DNA of 64,000 bases, from assembly GCA_022749755.1 (NCBI GenBank), contig CM040452.1, positions 638,350 through 702,349 on the forward strand, given 5' to 3'. Under the pieces are notes generated by a model. It was not told the DNA's origin, made no database searches, and was given only the letters and a program-made list of their open reading frames with translations. The stretch comes from Azadirachta indica. Lineage: Eukaryota > Streptophyta > Magnoliopsida > Sapindales > Meliaceae. Below are positions 23,841-36,678 of the stretch, piece by piece (the first letter of the stretch is position 1; every line of letters starts with the position of its first letter). A program made the position numbers and the translations under genes.

Positions 23841-24613
23841 TTTGCTGCTTTTGGGTGAGAAAAAGAATGCAAAATGTGTTCAACGCTTAGGCACCAAAAG
23901 GCTCACAACCAATCAAACGTAAAAATACCTTTTTGGCCTTAATGAGATCCAAAAGGATGTTATCAGATGATGGATTGAGATTTAAATATGTAATTTTAAA
24001 ACTATTAACACTAAGATATACGTTACACCAAATTTTTTAGGTATTTATAATATTTTAATAGGTTCAATGGGTTAAAGTTAAGTCAACGGATACCTTACTA
24101 TTTTCTCAAAATTTAGAAATATTCAACACACTCTAATAACCTAGAAGATATATTACAATATCTCTATTTTTTAGTTTCTTTTAATCTTTGCTTAACTATA
24201 ACTTCATCCATTTGTAACCTAGCCAAGTTGGAGACTGATATTGAAATGGTGTACATTGCAATCAACAAAATAAAGATGATAATGGAAAAGACTCGTGTTA
24301 ATTAAACAAATACTTGAAGGTTTTCTCTTTATAAATAAAGTGATTGCATGTGACAAGATGCTTGTTCATGGATTTTCGTTGAATATTCTATGCAAGCAAA
24401 TCGTATGCATTATTATTTGATTTGGAGATATTCTATATCCAGCTAGTATGTGGAATAATTCCTCATTGATTTGACATTAAAGATTATACAGAACTTCAAT
24501 ACGAGATTCCATGATTTTAAGCTGCTATTAATATGATTTAATTCATTTGCAATTTACAGGCCCCCAACTTTCTTTCACTAATCCACAGTTCTCTTTCTCT
24601 AGCTCCGTTTATC
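23841..24613 (+). promoter_or_regulatory. 5' flank of CYP-A, conserved among CYP copies
   Basis: Blocks such as TTTTGCTGCTTTTGGGT, TGATTGCATGTGACAAGATG, TTTGGAGATATTCTATATCC and the leader CCCCCAACTTTCTTTCACTA recur upstream of CYP-B (43400-44484) and CYP-C (57320-58447), and in part before the exon-2 relic (38700-39020). The leader just before the ATG is almost identical in A, B and C. No single TATA box can be assigned with confidence. Confidence 0.5.
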
Positions 24614-27173
24614 ATGGAGTTGGTATTATCCTCCTTCCCAATGCTTGTTACCTTTCTTCTTTTTGTTTTCATGGTCCTGAAAATAGCGAAAAGATTCAAG
24701 GGCAGTGAAAGATCTCTAAATCTACCCCCAGGGCCATGGAAATTACCTATAATTGGAAACTTGCATCAGCTTGTTGGCTCACTTCCTCAGCATCAACTAA
24801 GAAACTTAGCAAACAAGTATGGACCCCTAATGTACTTACAAATCGGAGAAATTCCCACTATTGTTGTCTCATCAGCAGAATTTGCCAAAGAAGTGCTGAA
24901 AACTCATGATATTATCTTTTCTTCAAGGGTTCAAACGTTAGCAGGAAAAGTCATAACATATAATTCTAGTGGTATGCTCTTCACTCCATACGGGGATCAA
25001 TGGAGAGAACTAAGGAAAATCGCTGTAATGGAGGTTTTAAGCATGAAAAAAGTCCAGTCTTTTCGATCAATAAGAGAACAAGAAGTGTCGAATCTCATTA
25101 GTTGGATTGCTTCAAAATCAGGATCAGTGATTAACCTTACTGATAAATTGTTCTCGTTATCACATGATATCACTTCAAAAGCAGCCTTTGGCAACAAATG
25201 CACAGACCGGGAAATATTCATTTCGATAATGGAGGAAGTTATGAGATTAGTTGTCGGTGCTAATGTTGCAGACCTATTTCCTTCGATCAAATTTCTTCAA
25301 TCCATAACTGGAATCAAGTCTCGAGTACAGAAAATGCATCAACAAGCTGACAAAATAATTTCAAATATTATTGATGAACATAAGAAGCGCAAGGTACAGA
25401 GTCGTAAAGATGAAGATATGGTAGATGTTTTGTTGAGTGTTCAAGAGCGTGGTGATCTTGAATTTCCCATAACTACGGATAATGTCAAAGCCATAATCAC
25501 TGTAAGTATTCTCTTTAATTTCCTTCTACTGTGTTTGTTTTCGTGATGTTATTACCACCTACCCAACACCCTTATAAAACCATTTTTTTTCTTTATCTAG
25601 CTCGTTAACATGTATTAAAATGAGGAAAAGAATTATAACAACCCATTAATCTCCAAAACAACTATATTGTCTCTTCTTTATAAACCTTTTATTCTCAATT
25701 TTTTTCTCTTCTATTTTTTTGATGAAAAACGGTTAATTGAATTTTTTTCCTTCAAAATACGCTCAATTTCTTTTTCTGATTTTAATAAAAAAGAAAACTA
25801 AATTTTTTTCTTTTTTTTTAAATATGCTCAATCATAATTTGTACCATGTATATATATTTCCGTCAAGTTTTACATTGTTTTGTGACTGAAAATTTACTTC
25901 TTCATGATCAAATCTCTCCATTCATTACATTTCAGATAAAAAAAATAGATGCTTAACAAAAGTATTAATCAGGTACACTTATAATACTCAAGTGTAAAGA
26001 ATGTTTAACATAAAATAAAATATATGAGTTCATTTAGATACGTCTCTTCATATAATTTTAATTAATATTAAAATTTAAATAAAAAAATGTTTTACTAGAA
26101 ATTTGAAGGGGTGATAGCAGCATTGCTAGTACTATTGTTTTTCTTCTTTTTTATTTTTTTTTTTTTTTATATTTTTATTCTTTTCTTTTTAATTTATTAG
26201 AATATTTTAGAAACTTCACTGTTTTGAATGAAGTGATAAAATAGAATAAATGTATTATTTTAGAATTCATGTAGAATTTGAATTTTCTTTTCCCAATTTG
26301 ACTCAAATTCAAATTTTCGTTCGTTATAATCTTACTAAATATTTTAAAAATTACATCAATAATTCAACAGAAAAATTTTAGTTACACGCATATGAAAGCC
26401 TGCTCTATGATGGATGGAATTATATATATTTTAGATTCAATAGTTAGATTTTGTTCCTCATATAAACTTGTTGAAACTCCATATGTGTTTACATAAATTA
26501 ATGACTTAACTTGAATACATAATTAAATATGTTCTCAGGAAGTATTTGGTGCTGGTAGTGAGACAGCTGCCACAACCGAGATTGGGCGCTATGTGAAATG
26601 ATGAAAAATCCAAGAGTGTTGAAAAAGGCGCAAAATGAGGTAGGAGAAGTCTTTAATAAAAAGGGAAAGGTCGATGAAGCCGGGGTTGACGAACTGCAAT
26701 TCTTGAAGCTAGTTATCAAAGAGACTATGCGACTACATACTCCTGGACCTTTGTTATTTCCAAGAGAATGTCGAGAAAGTTGTAAGATTAATGGATTTGA
26801 CATACCCGCCAAAGCCACAGTCATTGTTAATGCATAGGCAATAGCCAGGGATCCAAAATATTGGAGTGAATCTAAGAGCTTTATTCCAGAGAGATTCCTT
26901 GATCGCTCTATCGATTTTAGGGGTTTTGATTTTGAGTATATCCCATTTGGTTCTGGTAGGAGGATATGCCCTGGAATAACATTTGCCATTGCCAATATAG
27001 AGCTTCTACTTGCAATGTTATTGTACCATTTTGATTGGAAACTACCAAATGGAATGAAGCACGAAGACTTGGAAATGACTGAGGTCTTTGGTGTGACAGT
27101 CAGAAGAAAAAATGATCTACACATCATTCCCATTCCCCATCGTCCTCCGCCTGTTGCATATTCCCTAGATTAA
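24614..27173 (+). pseudogene. CYP71-clade cytochrome P450 pseudogene (CYP-A)
   Basis: Two exons, 24614-25501 (296 codons, intact) and 26539-27173, separated by a 1037-bp GT/AG intron in phase 0. Exon 1 shows an N-terminal membrane anchor, the PPGP hinge (NLPPGPWKLP) and the C-helix WRELRK. Exon 2 retains an I-helix AGSET, the K-helix ETMR, PERF and the haem loop [10 protein letters not shown]. Exon 2 is broken twice against CYP-B. One base is missing at about 26578, just after the I-helix, and Trp is changed to a TAG stop at 26835-26837. Without these it would be a CYP71D-like ER-bound monooxygenase of about 507 residues. It is nearly full length, so loss is recent. Confidence 0.9.
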
Positions 27174-27974
27174 AAACTCCACTAGTTTTGTTTTAACATA
27201 AAACAAGAAGTAATGTCTTTTTAATACATTTCTTTGCATTATAATTTTACTTGTACCATATAGTTATTTCTGTACTTCTTTCTTTTATTAATTAATTCTC
27301 TAAGATTTTATCTCAGAGGTTGCTGAATTAAAAAAATAAAATAAATGTACCTTAGCGATTGGGATAATAATTTTTGAAGGGTAAAATATTTTAACCCCGA
27401 CAGAGACATGGTATGCTCAATACCTTGCTGTTTATTTTTAACAAAATTTTTATTAAATTAGTGTTTTATCTTTTGGATCCAAATTTGGCTGGTTTAGGTT
27501 AATATCCATGATAAAATATAAGTTATCTAGATTCAAACCCCTGTATCTAACTTAAGCAGAAAGGATTCTACCACCACGCTTGATTCATGTCTAACATTTT
27601 ATATATACATTATGTAACAAATACTCTAGTAATTTAGTAATTAAAGAAAAGAGTGATCAATGGATGCATGCTTTGAAGAACAAAATTGATTAAAATAAAT
27701 AGAAAAAAGATTATGTTTTGTAAGTTGAGACAGACAGATCAAATCACGCAACATGGGGGAAGATCATCAATTTGCTTTGGTGGAGATCCACACCACATAG
27801 CAAATCAGAATATTATTATATATCCTCCTTCAATTCTTATCACAAAAGTAGCAAGTAGGGTACCATTAATGTCAAACGTCAATTATGTAGATTTATTATG
27901 TGATAATAATTTTTCACAATTAACTAATTTATCTACTATTAACTCAATAAATATATCAATATCAATCATAAATG
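27174..27974. other. 3' flank of CYP-A, nothing further recognised
   Basis: The 97-codon open frame at 27686-27979 has no family signature, is A/T-biased and shows no promoter, so I do not call it a gene. Confidence 0.45.
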
Positions 27975-28190
27975 TTTGAGTTGCTTGCACATAGAAATGC
28001 ACTAGGAATCCACAATTTTTTATGCAACCAAGGATCTATAGAAATTTGTGAATATTTAAATAATAAACACTAGGAATCTCCAATTTTTTTGGCAACCTAG
28101 CTAGGATCTATATAAATTTTTGAATATTTAAATAATAATTTATAGTAATCTATACAAGTGGGACACTTGATCTCGCTTATTTTATAAGTA
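27975..28190. repeat. Duplicated 3'-flank block, partner of 4985-5165
   Basis: Lies about 1 kb downstream of the stop of the intact minus-strand TPS. It shares ordered blocks with 4985-5165 and contains its own internal repeat (CACTAGGAATC..CAATTTTTT at about 28000 and 28068). Confidence 0.7.
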
Positions 28191-28944
28191 TGTTTAAGGA
28201 TAAAAGTCGTCCAAATCTAATCGTAGATACCTTCCCAACCCATATTTACTGCATCTTTCTGATCTCAAATAAAGAAAACCCCCAAAAAAGGAGAAGGTTT
28301 AAACATTTTATGATCAGATCTAACCAATTTGTATGTTAGAGCTGATTATCTTTTGCTACCACGTTTAAAATACTATTTTGGCATTAATTGGTCTTATAAA
28401 ACAATTATCTTCAAATACACGTAAATATAAAAATCGTCTGGTTGCTTTACCTACGTAATGTCTACAACAGTCTTACATTTTTAAATTATAAGAAATTGAG
28501 ATTTCATACTTAATTAACTGGATTTATATATTTTAAGTAATTTAGTATTTTTTTAATTTAATTACATTTTTATTTTATAAGGAATTGAGATTCGATATTA
28601 AATTCCAAATCAAAATGAAAGTTAAATCTAACTTTTCTTGTTAAAAGATACCAATCACAAGATGGAACTAAAAGAAAAACCAAAATAAAAACGGATTCCA
28701 TTTTTTCTTCTTTTTCTCTCTTTATTAAGCTTAATTGTGTATGTTAACTTAACTAGTAAAATTTTTACTAATATTATAGAAATTTGAGATTCAAACCTCA
28801 CTCACACTAAATTTAAAGGGTGTTAGTGTTAATTTTTTTTAAATATTTATAAAAAAAGCACACCATTAAAAAATTTTTAGAAAAAGTACGTCTAATTCAA
28901 TTTTTTTTTTTAATAAGTAATCCTAAAAGCTAAGCTTAGAGAGA
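28191..28944. other. Intergenic DNA, nothing recognised
   Basis: AT-rich sequence between the duplicated block and the TPS poly(A) site. A segment around 28740-28830 resembles the flank after the other TPS last exons. Confidence 0.4.
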
Positions 28945-28950
28945 TTTATT
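28945..28950 (-). terminator. Candidate poly(A) signal of the intact TPS
   Basis: AATAAA on the minus strand, about 240 nt after the stop codon, in the same relative place as AATAAA at 12232-12237 after the plus-strand TPS pseudogene. Confidence 0.5.
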
Positions 28951-29186
28951 AAATTAAAAAGAGAAGAAAATAATAGCATCCAACAGACAAAATCATAAAG
29001 AAATAGAATTAATGCATAACCAAATAACCAAATACCAACAGCAACAAATAGCACTATACACAACCCCAACACGAGACCAAAAAGAAAAACAAACTGACAG
29101 CAAACTAGAAGCCAACACCCATAAACATAACTCAGGAACAACAACAGGTCGCAATCTGTACGTAGCAGCCATTGAGTAGTCAATTC

Positions 29187-32076
29187 TTAAAGAGGTATTG
29201 GCTCAATGAACAGTTTTCTAACGTAATCTTTCACATACTCTGGATTTGTTATACCATCTATCCCTTTGTAAAAAACTTCCGCTATACGTGCGACGTTAAC
29301 AATTGCATAAATTAGTTGCAATGGAACAATTGTTGGTCTCATACATTCTTCATTTATATCCTTCCATAAATTTGTAATCATCATCTTAAACCTTTCAGCT
29401 GTTTCCATTCTTGAGGTTCCATATTCCTTCATGTAAGATTCCACGACTGAGGCAACATGTCCCCTCTTTTGCTCATCCTGTAAATATTAGACTAATTTAT
29501 GAAAATAGAGACAATACTTGTTTGTTTGATTGCTATTGTTTTTAACAAACAATCACAAGATAAAGCAAATGGAGATTCTGTATTTTTTAATAAAATAAAA
29601 TCTCCCCAAGGAAATAACCTAATTGCTGTAGCTGTGTTTCAGCAGTACTAATGAGCACTTCAAAAATGTTTATTGACATGTTTATATGTATTATAAAAAT
29701 TAAATGATATTAATTATTCACTAAGATATTAGATTTTCCAAATTTTAGAAATTATGATTAATTACCAGGCATACTTATTCAATTTTATTTGACAAATAAC
29801 ACTTTGATTGTGACTTAAAAACTAGAGCAACCACAATTTTACACAAACGCACATATAACCTCTAAAATATCCATATCTTTTAAAATGTAAATATGAGTAA
29901 ATTTATGCTGATTAGTTGAAAGAAGATACGTTTTCAGACAGATTACCACGATAAAAAATTTGCATGGACTTTCTAAAACACCTTTATATACACTAATTAA
30001 CTTCCACATGAGAAAGGAGTCATATAAATAAAGATATGTACCTCGTGAGATACGAAGTCAGCTATGAGACGAAGGATCGTAAATGAAGATATTATGACTT
30101 TTGGTCTACTTTGCAGCCACTCAAATGCATGAATTCCTGCAATTTCTCTAATTCCTATAAATGTTGCGGCTGGACCAAGAACACAATGTCCTGAAATTAA
30201 AGCATTGCTCATCCGCTCATCAAATGATGGTACAAAACCTTCGTGGAACCATTGAGCCTCAACGAAATAAGCTCTCACGACTTCTTTAACCTAATAATTT
30301 TGTTACCAAAAATACCAAGTTAATTATGAAAATAAAGTAATTATAATAAAGAGTATATGCCTGCATGTCAAAGTGAAAGAAAGCCAGTTAGACAAAAAAT
30401 ATTATTCACCGCTTCCTTTGTAAATGAGATGCTAAAAGATCTTCCTTCCTCTTTCACTTCATTGTTTAATTCTTCAAAAAGATTCAAAAGAGACCTATAT
30501 AAAGGTTTCAAATAATCTGGCAATTGATTAAGGGCATTTATATCCCACCTGTGAGTAAACACATATACAATTTTCATGAGTAAATGTATGTTTTAGTATC
30601 TTTATAATTCCTTCATCAATTAATTAAAAACTAAGTTGCATGTACATATACATACCGTTGTATTGCATCTGTAAAACATCGAAGTTCATCAAATAATCCA
30701 TATGCATCATATGTATCATCTACAACCACTAACATCATAGTAATTTTAGTAAAAATCAAGCGGGCACGTGAGTAAGAAGGCTCATAACGTTGTGCAACAC
30801 TCCATAAATAAATCTCCACAAGTCTGTCTCTCATATAAAAGTATATTGATGCAAAATTTAAGTCTTTCCACCATCTGCAATAAATTAAAAATGAAAACAC
30901 ATTAATTAATATTCATAATTAGACATATATGAACTATATATAAATTATTACCTCACATTTAATTATAATCAAATATTTATGTACCTTGTGAGGTAGCCCA
31001 ACTCTTGTTTGTGTAGTAATTGTACACGATTGAAATCTAATTTGGAAAACTTGAGCAGAGTGTCATTTCTACATTCCTCATGCTCGTAGAAAGAGAGATA
31101 CTTAATTGCTTCAAGTCTTGGTACACCTGTGTGAAAGGGCTGTTCTAGGCCTTCAATTATATATTTTGCTAGTTGAGGGCTTGTATCTGGAGCCAAGGAA
31201 ATCTTCTTCAGATGAGCCGTTGTGAAAGTGAGGGCCTCCTCCAGAACATCTTCTTCGTGCACCCTCAATTGTGTAGCTTCATACAAACTTAATATGCCCC
31301 TCACATCCCTAATTAAACTTTCCTTAAATTTACCATCAGACTCCTTAAATTTGTTGAACACACCTGATTCATTATCCATGATGAATTTATTAGTATCATA
31401 CGCAAATTGTACGTGTATTAATTATATTTATTTAATTAATTGTTTCAATTAATATATAAAGCATGCATGCAACACTTTATGTGTGGCAACGCTGGTCTCT
31501 TTTATTTTTATTTTTCCAGAGTGTGAAAATAATATATTAATGAAAGAGTGACAATCTATAAGTTATAGTCAAAATAATATAAAGTATGTACTTACCACAA
31601 GATATTTTGAAACCATTCTGTCTAAAAATTCGAAATATAAGAGCAACAGTGTATAAGTCATAGTCATTTTCAGTAGCAAGATCAGGATGCGCTTCAAAAA
31701 TATGATGTAATCGTTGTTCAATCCGAGTCTCAAAGTGATATGATACACCAAGACGGCATAGCGAGTTGATCAGAATAACTTCCTTTATTGGATCGTCGGC
31801 AGAAGAAGTAGTACTTAACATTTCCTTCACCTCTTCTTTCAGCTCTTCAAATAGCCTATCATATTCAGGTTCCTGCAAGCATGAACAAAAAAGACAAGCT
31901 CAATTAATCTGTATTTCTATAAAATAATATCTATATGCGTTAGAATATAATTAATTAAGCAAGAAATAGAATACTTTTACCAATTTAGGTGAGGACAAGG
32001 AATCGAAAGTGTCTTTCCATATTGAAGGACGAAAGTTTGCCAGTGGACGGCCGTTTTCATGAGCCTTGCTAGACAT
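29187..32076 (-). CDS. Sesquiterpene synthase, TPS-a subfamily, intact
   Basis: Predicted class I terpene synthase that ionises and cyclises farnesyl diphosphate in the cytosol; the product cannot be read from sequence. Seven exons on the minus strand: 32076-31975, 31872-31596, 31363-30985, 30874-30656, 30548-30410, 30290-30042, 29477-29187. All have GT/AG borders and total 1656 nt, 551 residues. There is no transit peptide; RP(x)8W starts at residue 10. The alpha-domain has R268-D-R270, DDTYD at residues 305-309 (30706-30720) and WWKDL at 254-258. The NSE/DTE motif at 449-457 reads ADFVSHEDE: the first ligand, usually Asn or Asp, is Ala, while Ser453 and Glu457 are kept. The start ATG is the first in frame, and its context is shared with the paralogue at 9672. 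Function as a synthase is very likely, though the altered metal site leaves activity open. Confidence 0.93.
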
Positions 32077-32159
32077 GTCTGGACTGCTATAGTTATTCCT
32101 CGAAGAACAATATAGAGCAAAAGCCAATAAATGACTTATAAGTAGCTTAAATGAATCCT

Positions 32160-32167
32160 TATTTATA
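32160..32167 (-). promoter_or_regulatory. TATA box of the intact TPS
   Basis: TATAAATA on the minus strand, in the context CCTATAAATAAGG, 84-91 bp upstream of the ATG. The same context is kept in the orphan promoter copy at 22271-22280 and 22467-22475. Confidence 0.6.
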
Positions 32168-32448
32168 GGCTAACATTATATCTTTATAGGACTAAAAATT
32201 AGCAGTTTCCGTAAGGAAGAAGTTAATATCTTCATAAAATATATCTTTTTTCTGCGTAGGAAAGTTGACCAATTATTCGTGTAAAAACCATCTTATCACT
32301 TGCATGCAAACAATTGATGTATAAACAAAAAGTCTTCAATTCTTAGCTTAATATTGTCACTGTTAGCTCTAATCTTACGTTAGATGTTCTGTTCATTGTG
32401 GCATCTTATCATTTGCTAGCAATATATATATATATATATATATATATA

Positions 32449-35133
32449 GGGGTGGAGCTAGAATCCAGAATTCGGGACGGCCAAATAATAATTTAATTTT
32501 TTTTTAATTTAAAAAATTAATAAATAAATATTAAAATTAAAATATCAAAAAATAATATTATCATTTAACATCAATAATACTTAAAAATAAAAAAAATTAT
32601 TAAGGCATATTAACTTATTCAAAAATAAAAAAGATTTCTACATTCCTTAAAAAAATAGATAAATATATTATGTTATTTTATTGTAACTAAAATAATATAA
32701 TATCGAGAATAAATTAATAATTGTAATTTATAGTTATATTTAGACAAACTTATATACAATAAATTTAAATAATATATGAATTTAAAAGACTCGTATAAAA
32801 ATATTTTGAAAGGGATGTTGACATTTTTTTCCTTTAAGTTTGGTTTAATAGGCAAATACTTTCCGAATGTTTGAGAAAAGACAGATCCTCCCTAATGTTT
32901 GGATAAATAAGTAGATACCATCTGAACTTTTATTCTCGGTAGTTGGCCTGTTAGTCTATTACCATTTGTGTCCCTCATCGTTTATATAATAATACTTTGA
33001 TATATATTTTATTTCGATATAACACTTTACTTCTTATTTTAACTTTTTTCCACAATATAATTACTTTAAACATAACAATTTAATTCATATTTAATATTTA
33101 TTTTATAATATACTTAAGACTAAATACATTTTTAATTTTTTATTTTAATAGAAAATTTGAAAAGTAAAATATTATTTAAAAAATTTAGATAATGAGTTAG
33201 ATTAAACACTCATATTAAAATATTTTAAACTCATGTTAAAATATTTATATCCTTTTTTTCTTTTTTCTACAATAAATTTGATATTTAATTAGTAAAAGAA
33301 TTTTGAAATATATTTTAATATTTTATTCTTATACTGGTATTTTTATTTAAAAGATTATATTAAATTTATTATATTTTCTAGAGAAAAATTATGAAAATAT
33401 AAATAAAAAAGTAAAAAAAAAATTAATGTCATTTGTTAATAGAATTAGTAAGAAGAAAATTTTTGATCATTTTAACTTGTAATATATATAACATGTATTT
33501 ATTATTTATATTCCCATATATTTTTAATGTTTTTTCACAATATATTCAAGAATAAATAAATTTTTAATTTGTTATTTTAATAAAAAATTTTAAAAGACAC
33601 AACTATTAAAAAAATTTAAATAATAAGATAAGTCATACTCATATGCTAAAATATTTTTAATCTTTTACTTTCTTTTTTATAATAATAAATATTTAATTAT
33701 TAAAAAATTTAATTGAAATATTTTTTAACGTTTTATTTTTACATGTAATATATTTATTTAAAACATTATGCTAAATTTATCATATTTTTTTAAAATATAT
33801 AAAAATATAAATAATAAATACATGTTACATATATTACAAATAAAAATAATAAAAAATTTTCTTCTTTTTCCATTTTTAATTAAAATTAAATTATATTGGT
33901 TAATAAGAATATAAAATATATTTAATTACTAATTCTATTAATAAATGATATTAATTTTTTTTTTACTTTTTCATTTATATTTTCATAATTTTTCTCAAGA
34001 AAATATAATAAATTTAATATAATCTTTTAAATAAAAATATCAATATAAGAATAAAATATTAAAATATATTTCAAAATTTTTTTAATAATTAAATATCAAA
34101 TTTATTGTAAAAAAAAGATATAAATATTTTAACATGAGTTTAAAATATTTTAATATGAGTTTAATCTAACTCATTGTTTAAATTTTTTAATAATATTTTA
34201 TTCTTTAAATTTTTTATTGAAATAATAAATTAAAAATGTATTTAATTTTAAGTATATTATAAAATAAATATTAAATATGAATTAAATTGTTATATTTAAA
34301 AAAATTATATTGTAAAAAATATTAAAATAGGGAGTAAAGTGTTATATTGAAATAAAATATATATCAAAGTATTATTATATAAAAGATGAAGGATACAAAT
34401 GATAATAAACTAATAGGCCAACTAACGAAAATAAAAGTTCAAGGATATCTACTTATTTATCCAAACGTTAGAGGACATTTGTCTTTTCTTAAATATCAAG
34501 AACGTATTTGCCTATTAGGCCAAACTTCAAGAGGAAAAATGTCAAGTTGCCTATTTTGAAATTACTAACATTTTCTTTTTGAAAATTTGTTCTCCTTACT
34601 TTGAGTCGAAGAAGAGAGAAAATTAAGAAAATTAACAAGTTAAAGTGTTTTTGATTATTTCGGTATAAGTATAAACACAAATCATAAAAATTCTATTTTT
34701 ATAAAGAAAACATTTTTAAGTATATATTTTTTTACGAGGAAAAGATTTTTTATATTATATAGTTTTTTTATAAGAAAAAGATTCTTATTACATGAAAAAA
34801 AATTAAATAAATAATTCTTTGAAGGAAAATTATTTTATAAGTAAAGTATTAATAAATAGGTAGGATTATTATTTAAAACTTAAAAAAATATATTTAACTA
34901 ATTTATCATCACAATTAAAAGTAAAATAATTAAAATATAAAAATAAGAACAAATTTTAACACTTAAATTTTAATTTAAAAGTATTTAATCTTAAAAAACA
35001 AATTTAGAGAGGTCAAACAGATATTTTTCGTCCTTAATTAATAAGATTATAAAAAATTAATACTTCACTAAAACCTTTTGGTAGAACCGAGGGGTTATGG
35101 CCCCCTCAGACTCTCGAAGAGCTGTACCACTTA
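32449..35133. mobile_element. Transposon insertion, about 2.7 kb, in the TPS promoter
   Basis: The segment interrupts a (TA)n tract. To its left (up to 32448) and right (from 35155) the sequence matches the uninterrupted orphan promoter around 22705. It begins GGGGTGGAGCTAGAATCC and ends with a segment whose reverse complement reads TAAGTGGTACAGCTCTTCGA; a GGGACGGCC / GAGGGGGCC pair follows inside. This suggests degenerate terminal inverted repeats. There is no coding capacity, and a second element (32812-34551) is nested inside. It is a non-autonomous DNA transposon of undetermined superfamily. Confidence 0.75.
32812..34551. mobile_element. Giant palindromic (foldback) element P1
   Basis: The ends GGGATGTTGACATTTTT and (reverse complement of the right end) GGCAACTTGACATTTTT begin two arms that stay inverted copies of each other for some 650-700 bp each. 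For example, TTTGGATAAATAAGTAGATA near 32900 is matched inverted near 34445. A central part of about 300 bp joins the arms. There is no coding capacity. Related palindromes are P2 (35396-36579) and P3 (45705-46979). Confidence 0.82.
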
Positions 35134-35154
35134 CATATATATATATATATATAT

Positions 35155-35360
35155 ATATTGCAAATTGAAGTTTATACATTACTAGTATGTTGGGAGACAA
35201 AAGTAAAAAATTGCTCGCTAAATGTAAACCGCCGCCATTGTCCTTTTGCCAATTCAGTCAATTTAACCCCGACAACTCAATTGAAATACAAATAAAATAA
35301 TTCGAACCAAAAATAATTCACAAATTCCCCTACCACTCCTCCTTTAGTTTTTCTGAAAAA
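35155..35360 (-). promoter_or_regulatory. Distal part of the TPS upstream region
   Basis: Matches 22725-22950 and in part 15534-15720. It was next to the proximal promoter before the 2.7-kb insertion moved it away. Confidence 0.6.
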
Positions 35361-35395
35361 TAATTAATTTATAAAGATAGAATATAATTAATTAG

Positions 35396-36579
35396 AAAAT
35401 TGGAACATTTCCCCCCATGCATGGGAAAGTAAACAGAAATTTTCCTAATATTTAAAAAAACTTAAACTTAAATATCTTCACAAATTTGAACAAATAGACA
35501 ATACCTCTTAACTTTTATTTCTTTTAATTAATTGGTTAAATTATTATCATTTATATCTGTGAAAGTTTTATATATAAGAATTTAATACCTATTTTAATAT
35601 TTTTATTATTTTTAAAATTATAACAATTTAATTTTTATCTTAATATTTTTCACAATTTATTAAGGACTAAATAATTTTTTAATTTATTATTTCAATAATT
35701 AAAAAATACTATTGTTAAAAAAGTTCTAACAATAAGTTAAATCAAACTCATATGCTAAAATATTTTCAACTCTCTTCTTTTACTTTCTTAATAATAATTT
35801 GATTATATTAAATTCATTACATTTTCTAAATATAAATTATAAAAATATGAATAAAAATATAAAAATAAGAGAATTTAATGTCATTTATTAATAGAATTAG
35901 TAATTAAATATATATAATTATTGTTAAAATATATTTAACTGATATGTAAAAAATGAAGAGATTTTCATTATTTTTTATTTGCAATATATATAACATGTAT
36001 TTATTTTTCATTTTTGTTTATATTTTCATATCTTTAAAGAAAATATAGTGAATTTAGTACAATTTTTTAAATAGATGTATTACATATAAAAATAGAATTT
36101 TAAAAAATTATTTCATTTAAAATTTTTATAATGAAATATTAAATTATTACTAAGAAAGTAAAAGAAAAGGGTTAAAAATATTTTAAAATATGGGTTTGAT
36201 CTAACTTATTATTCGATTTCTTTTAATAATAGTATTTTTCTTAATTTTTGTATTGAAATAATAAATTAAAAGAATTATTAAGATCATAGTAAGTTGTAAA
36301 AAATTATTAAAATAGAAATTAAATTGTTATAATTTAAAAATATATTTTAAAAATAAAATAGGTACTAAATTGTTATATATAAAAAATACATATCTTATTT
36401 TATTATTATTTAAAACTTTAGAAACACAAAAGATAATAATCTAACCAGTTAACCAACAGAAATAAAAGTTAAGGGGCATTTGTCTATTTGTGTAAACATG
36501 AGAGACATTTATTTTTTTTAAAACATTAAGAATATTTGTTTATTTTTTCATACATAAGGAAGTATTTGTCAATATCCCT
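35396..36579. mobile_element. Palindromic element P2
   Basis: Right end (reverse complement) GGGATATTGACAAATAC resembles the ends of P1. The inner segments CAAATAGACAATACC and its inverted partner, TTAACTTTTATTTC and its inverted partner, and further A/T blocks show the two-armed structure. The left end is degenerate. It may sit in what was intron 1 of the TPS whose exon 1 remains at 36679-36756. Confidence 0.7.
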
Positions 36580-36678
36580 AATTAATTTGTATTTCTTGAA
36601 ACTAATGTTGCCGAAGCTAGTACTTCATCTATATACCTTGAAATACATACACTTAATGAGAAAGGAGAGAGAATATAC

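Noticed and set aside
24997..25290. 97-codon minus-strand frame opposite CYP-A exon 1
   Set aside because: Other-strand shadow of a conserved P450 exon; the same shadow recurs opposite CYP-B (44868-45182) and CYP-C (58932-59150).
26498..27133. 211-codon minus-strand frame opposite CYP-A exon 2
   Set aside because: It overlaps the haem-loop coding strand exactly and has no motif of its own; it arises because the P450 exon has few minus-strand stops in that frame.
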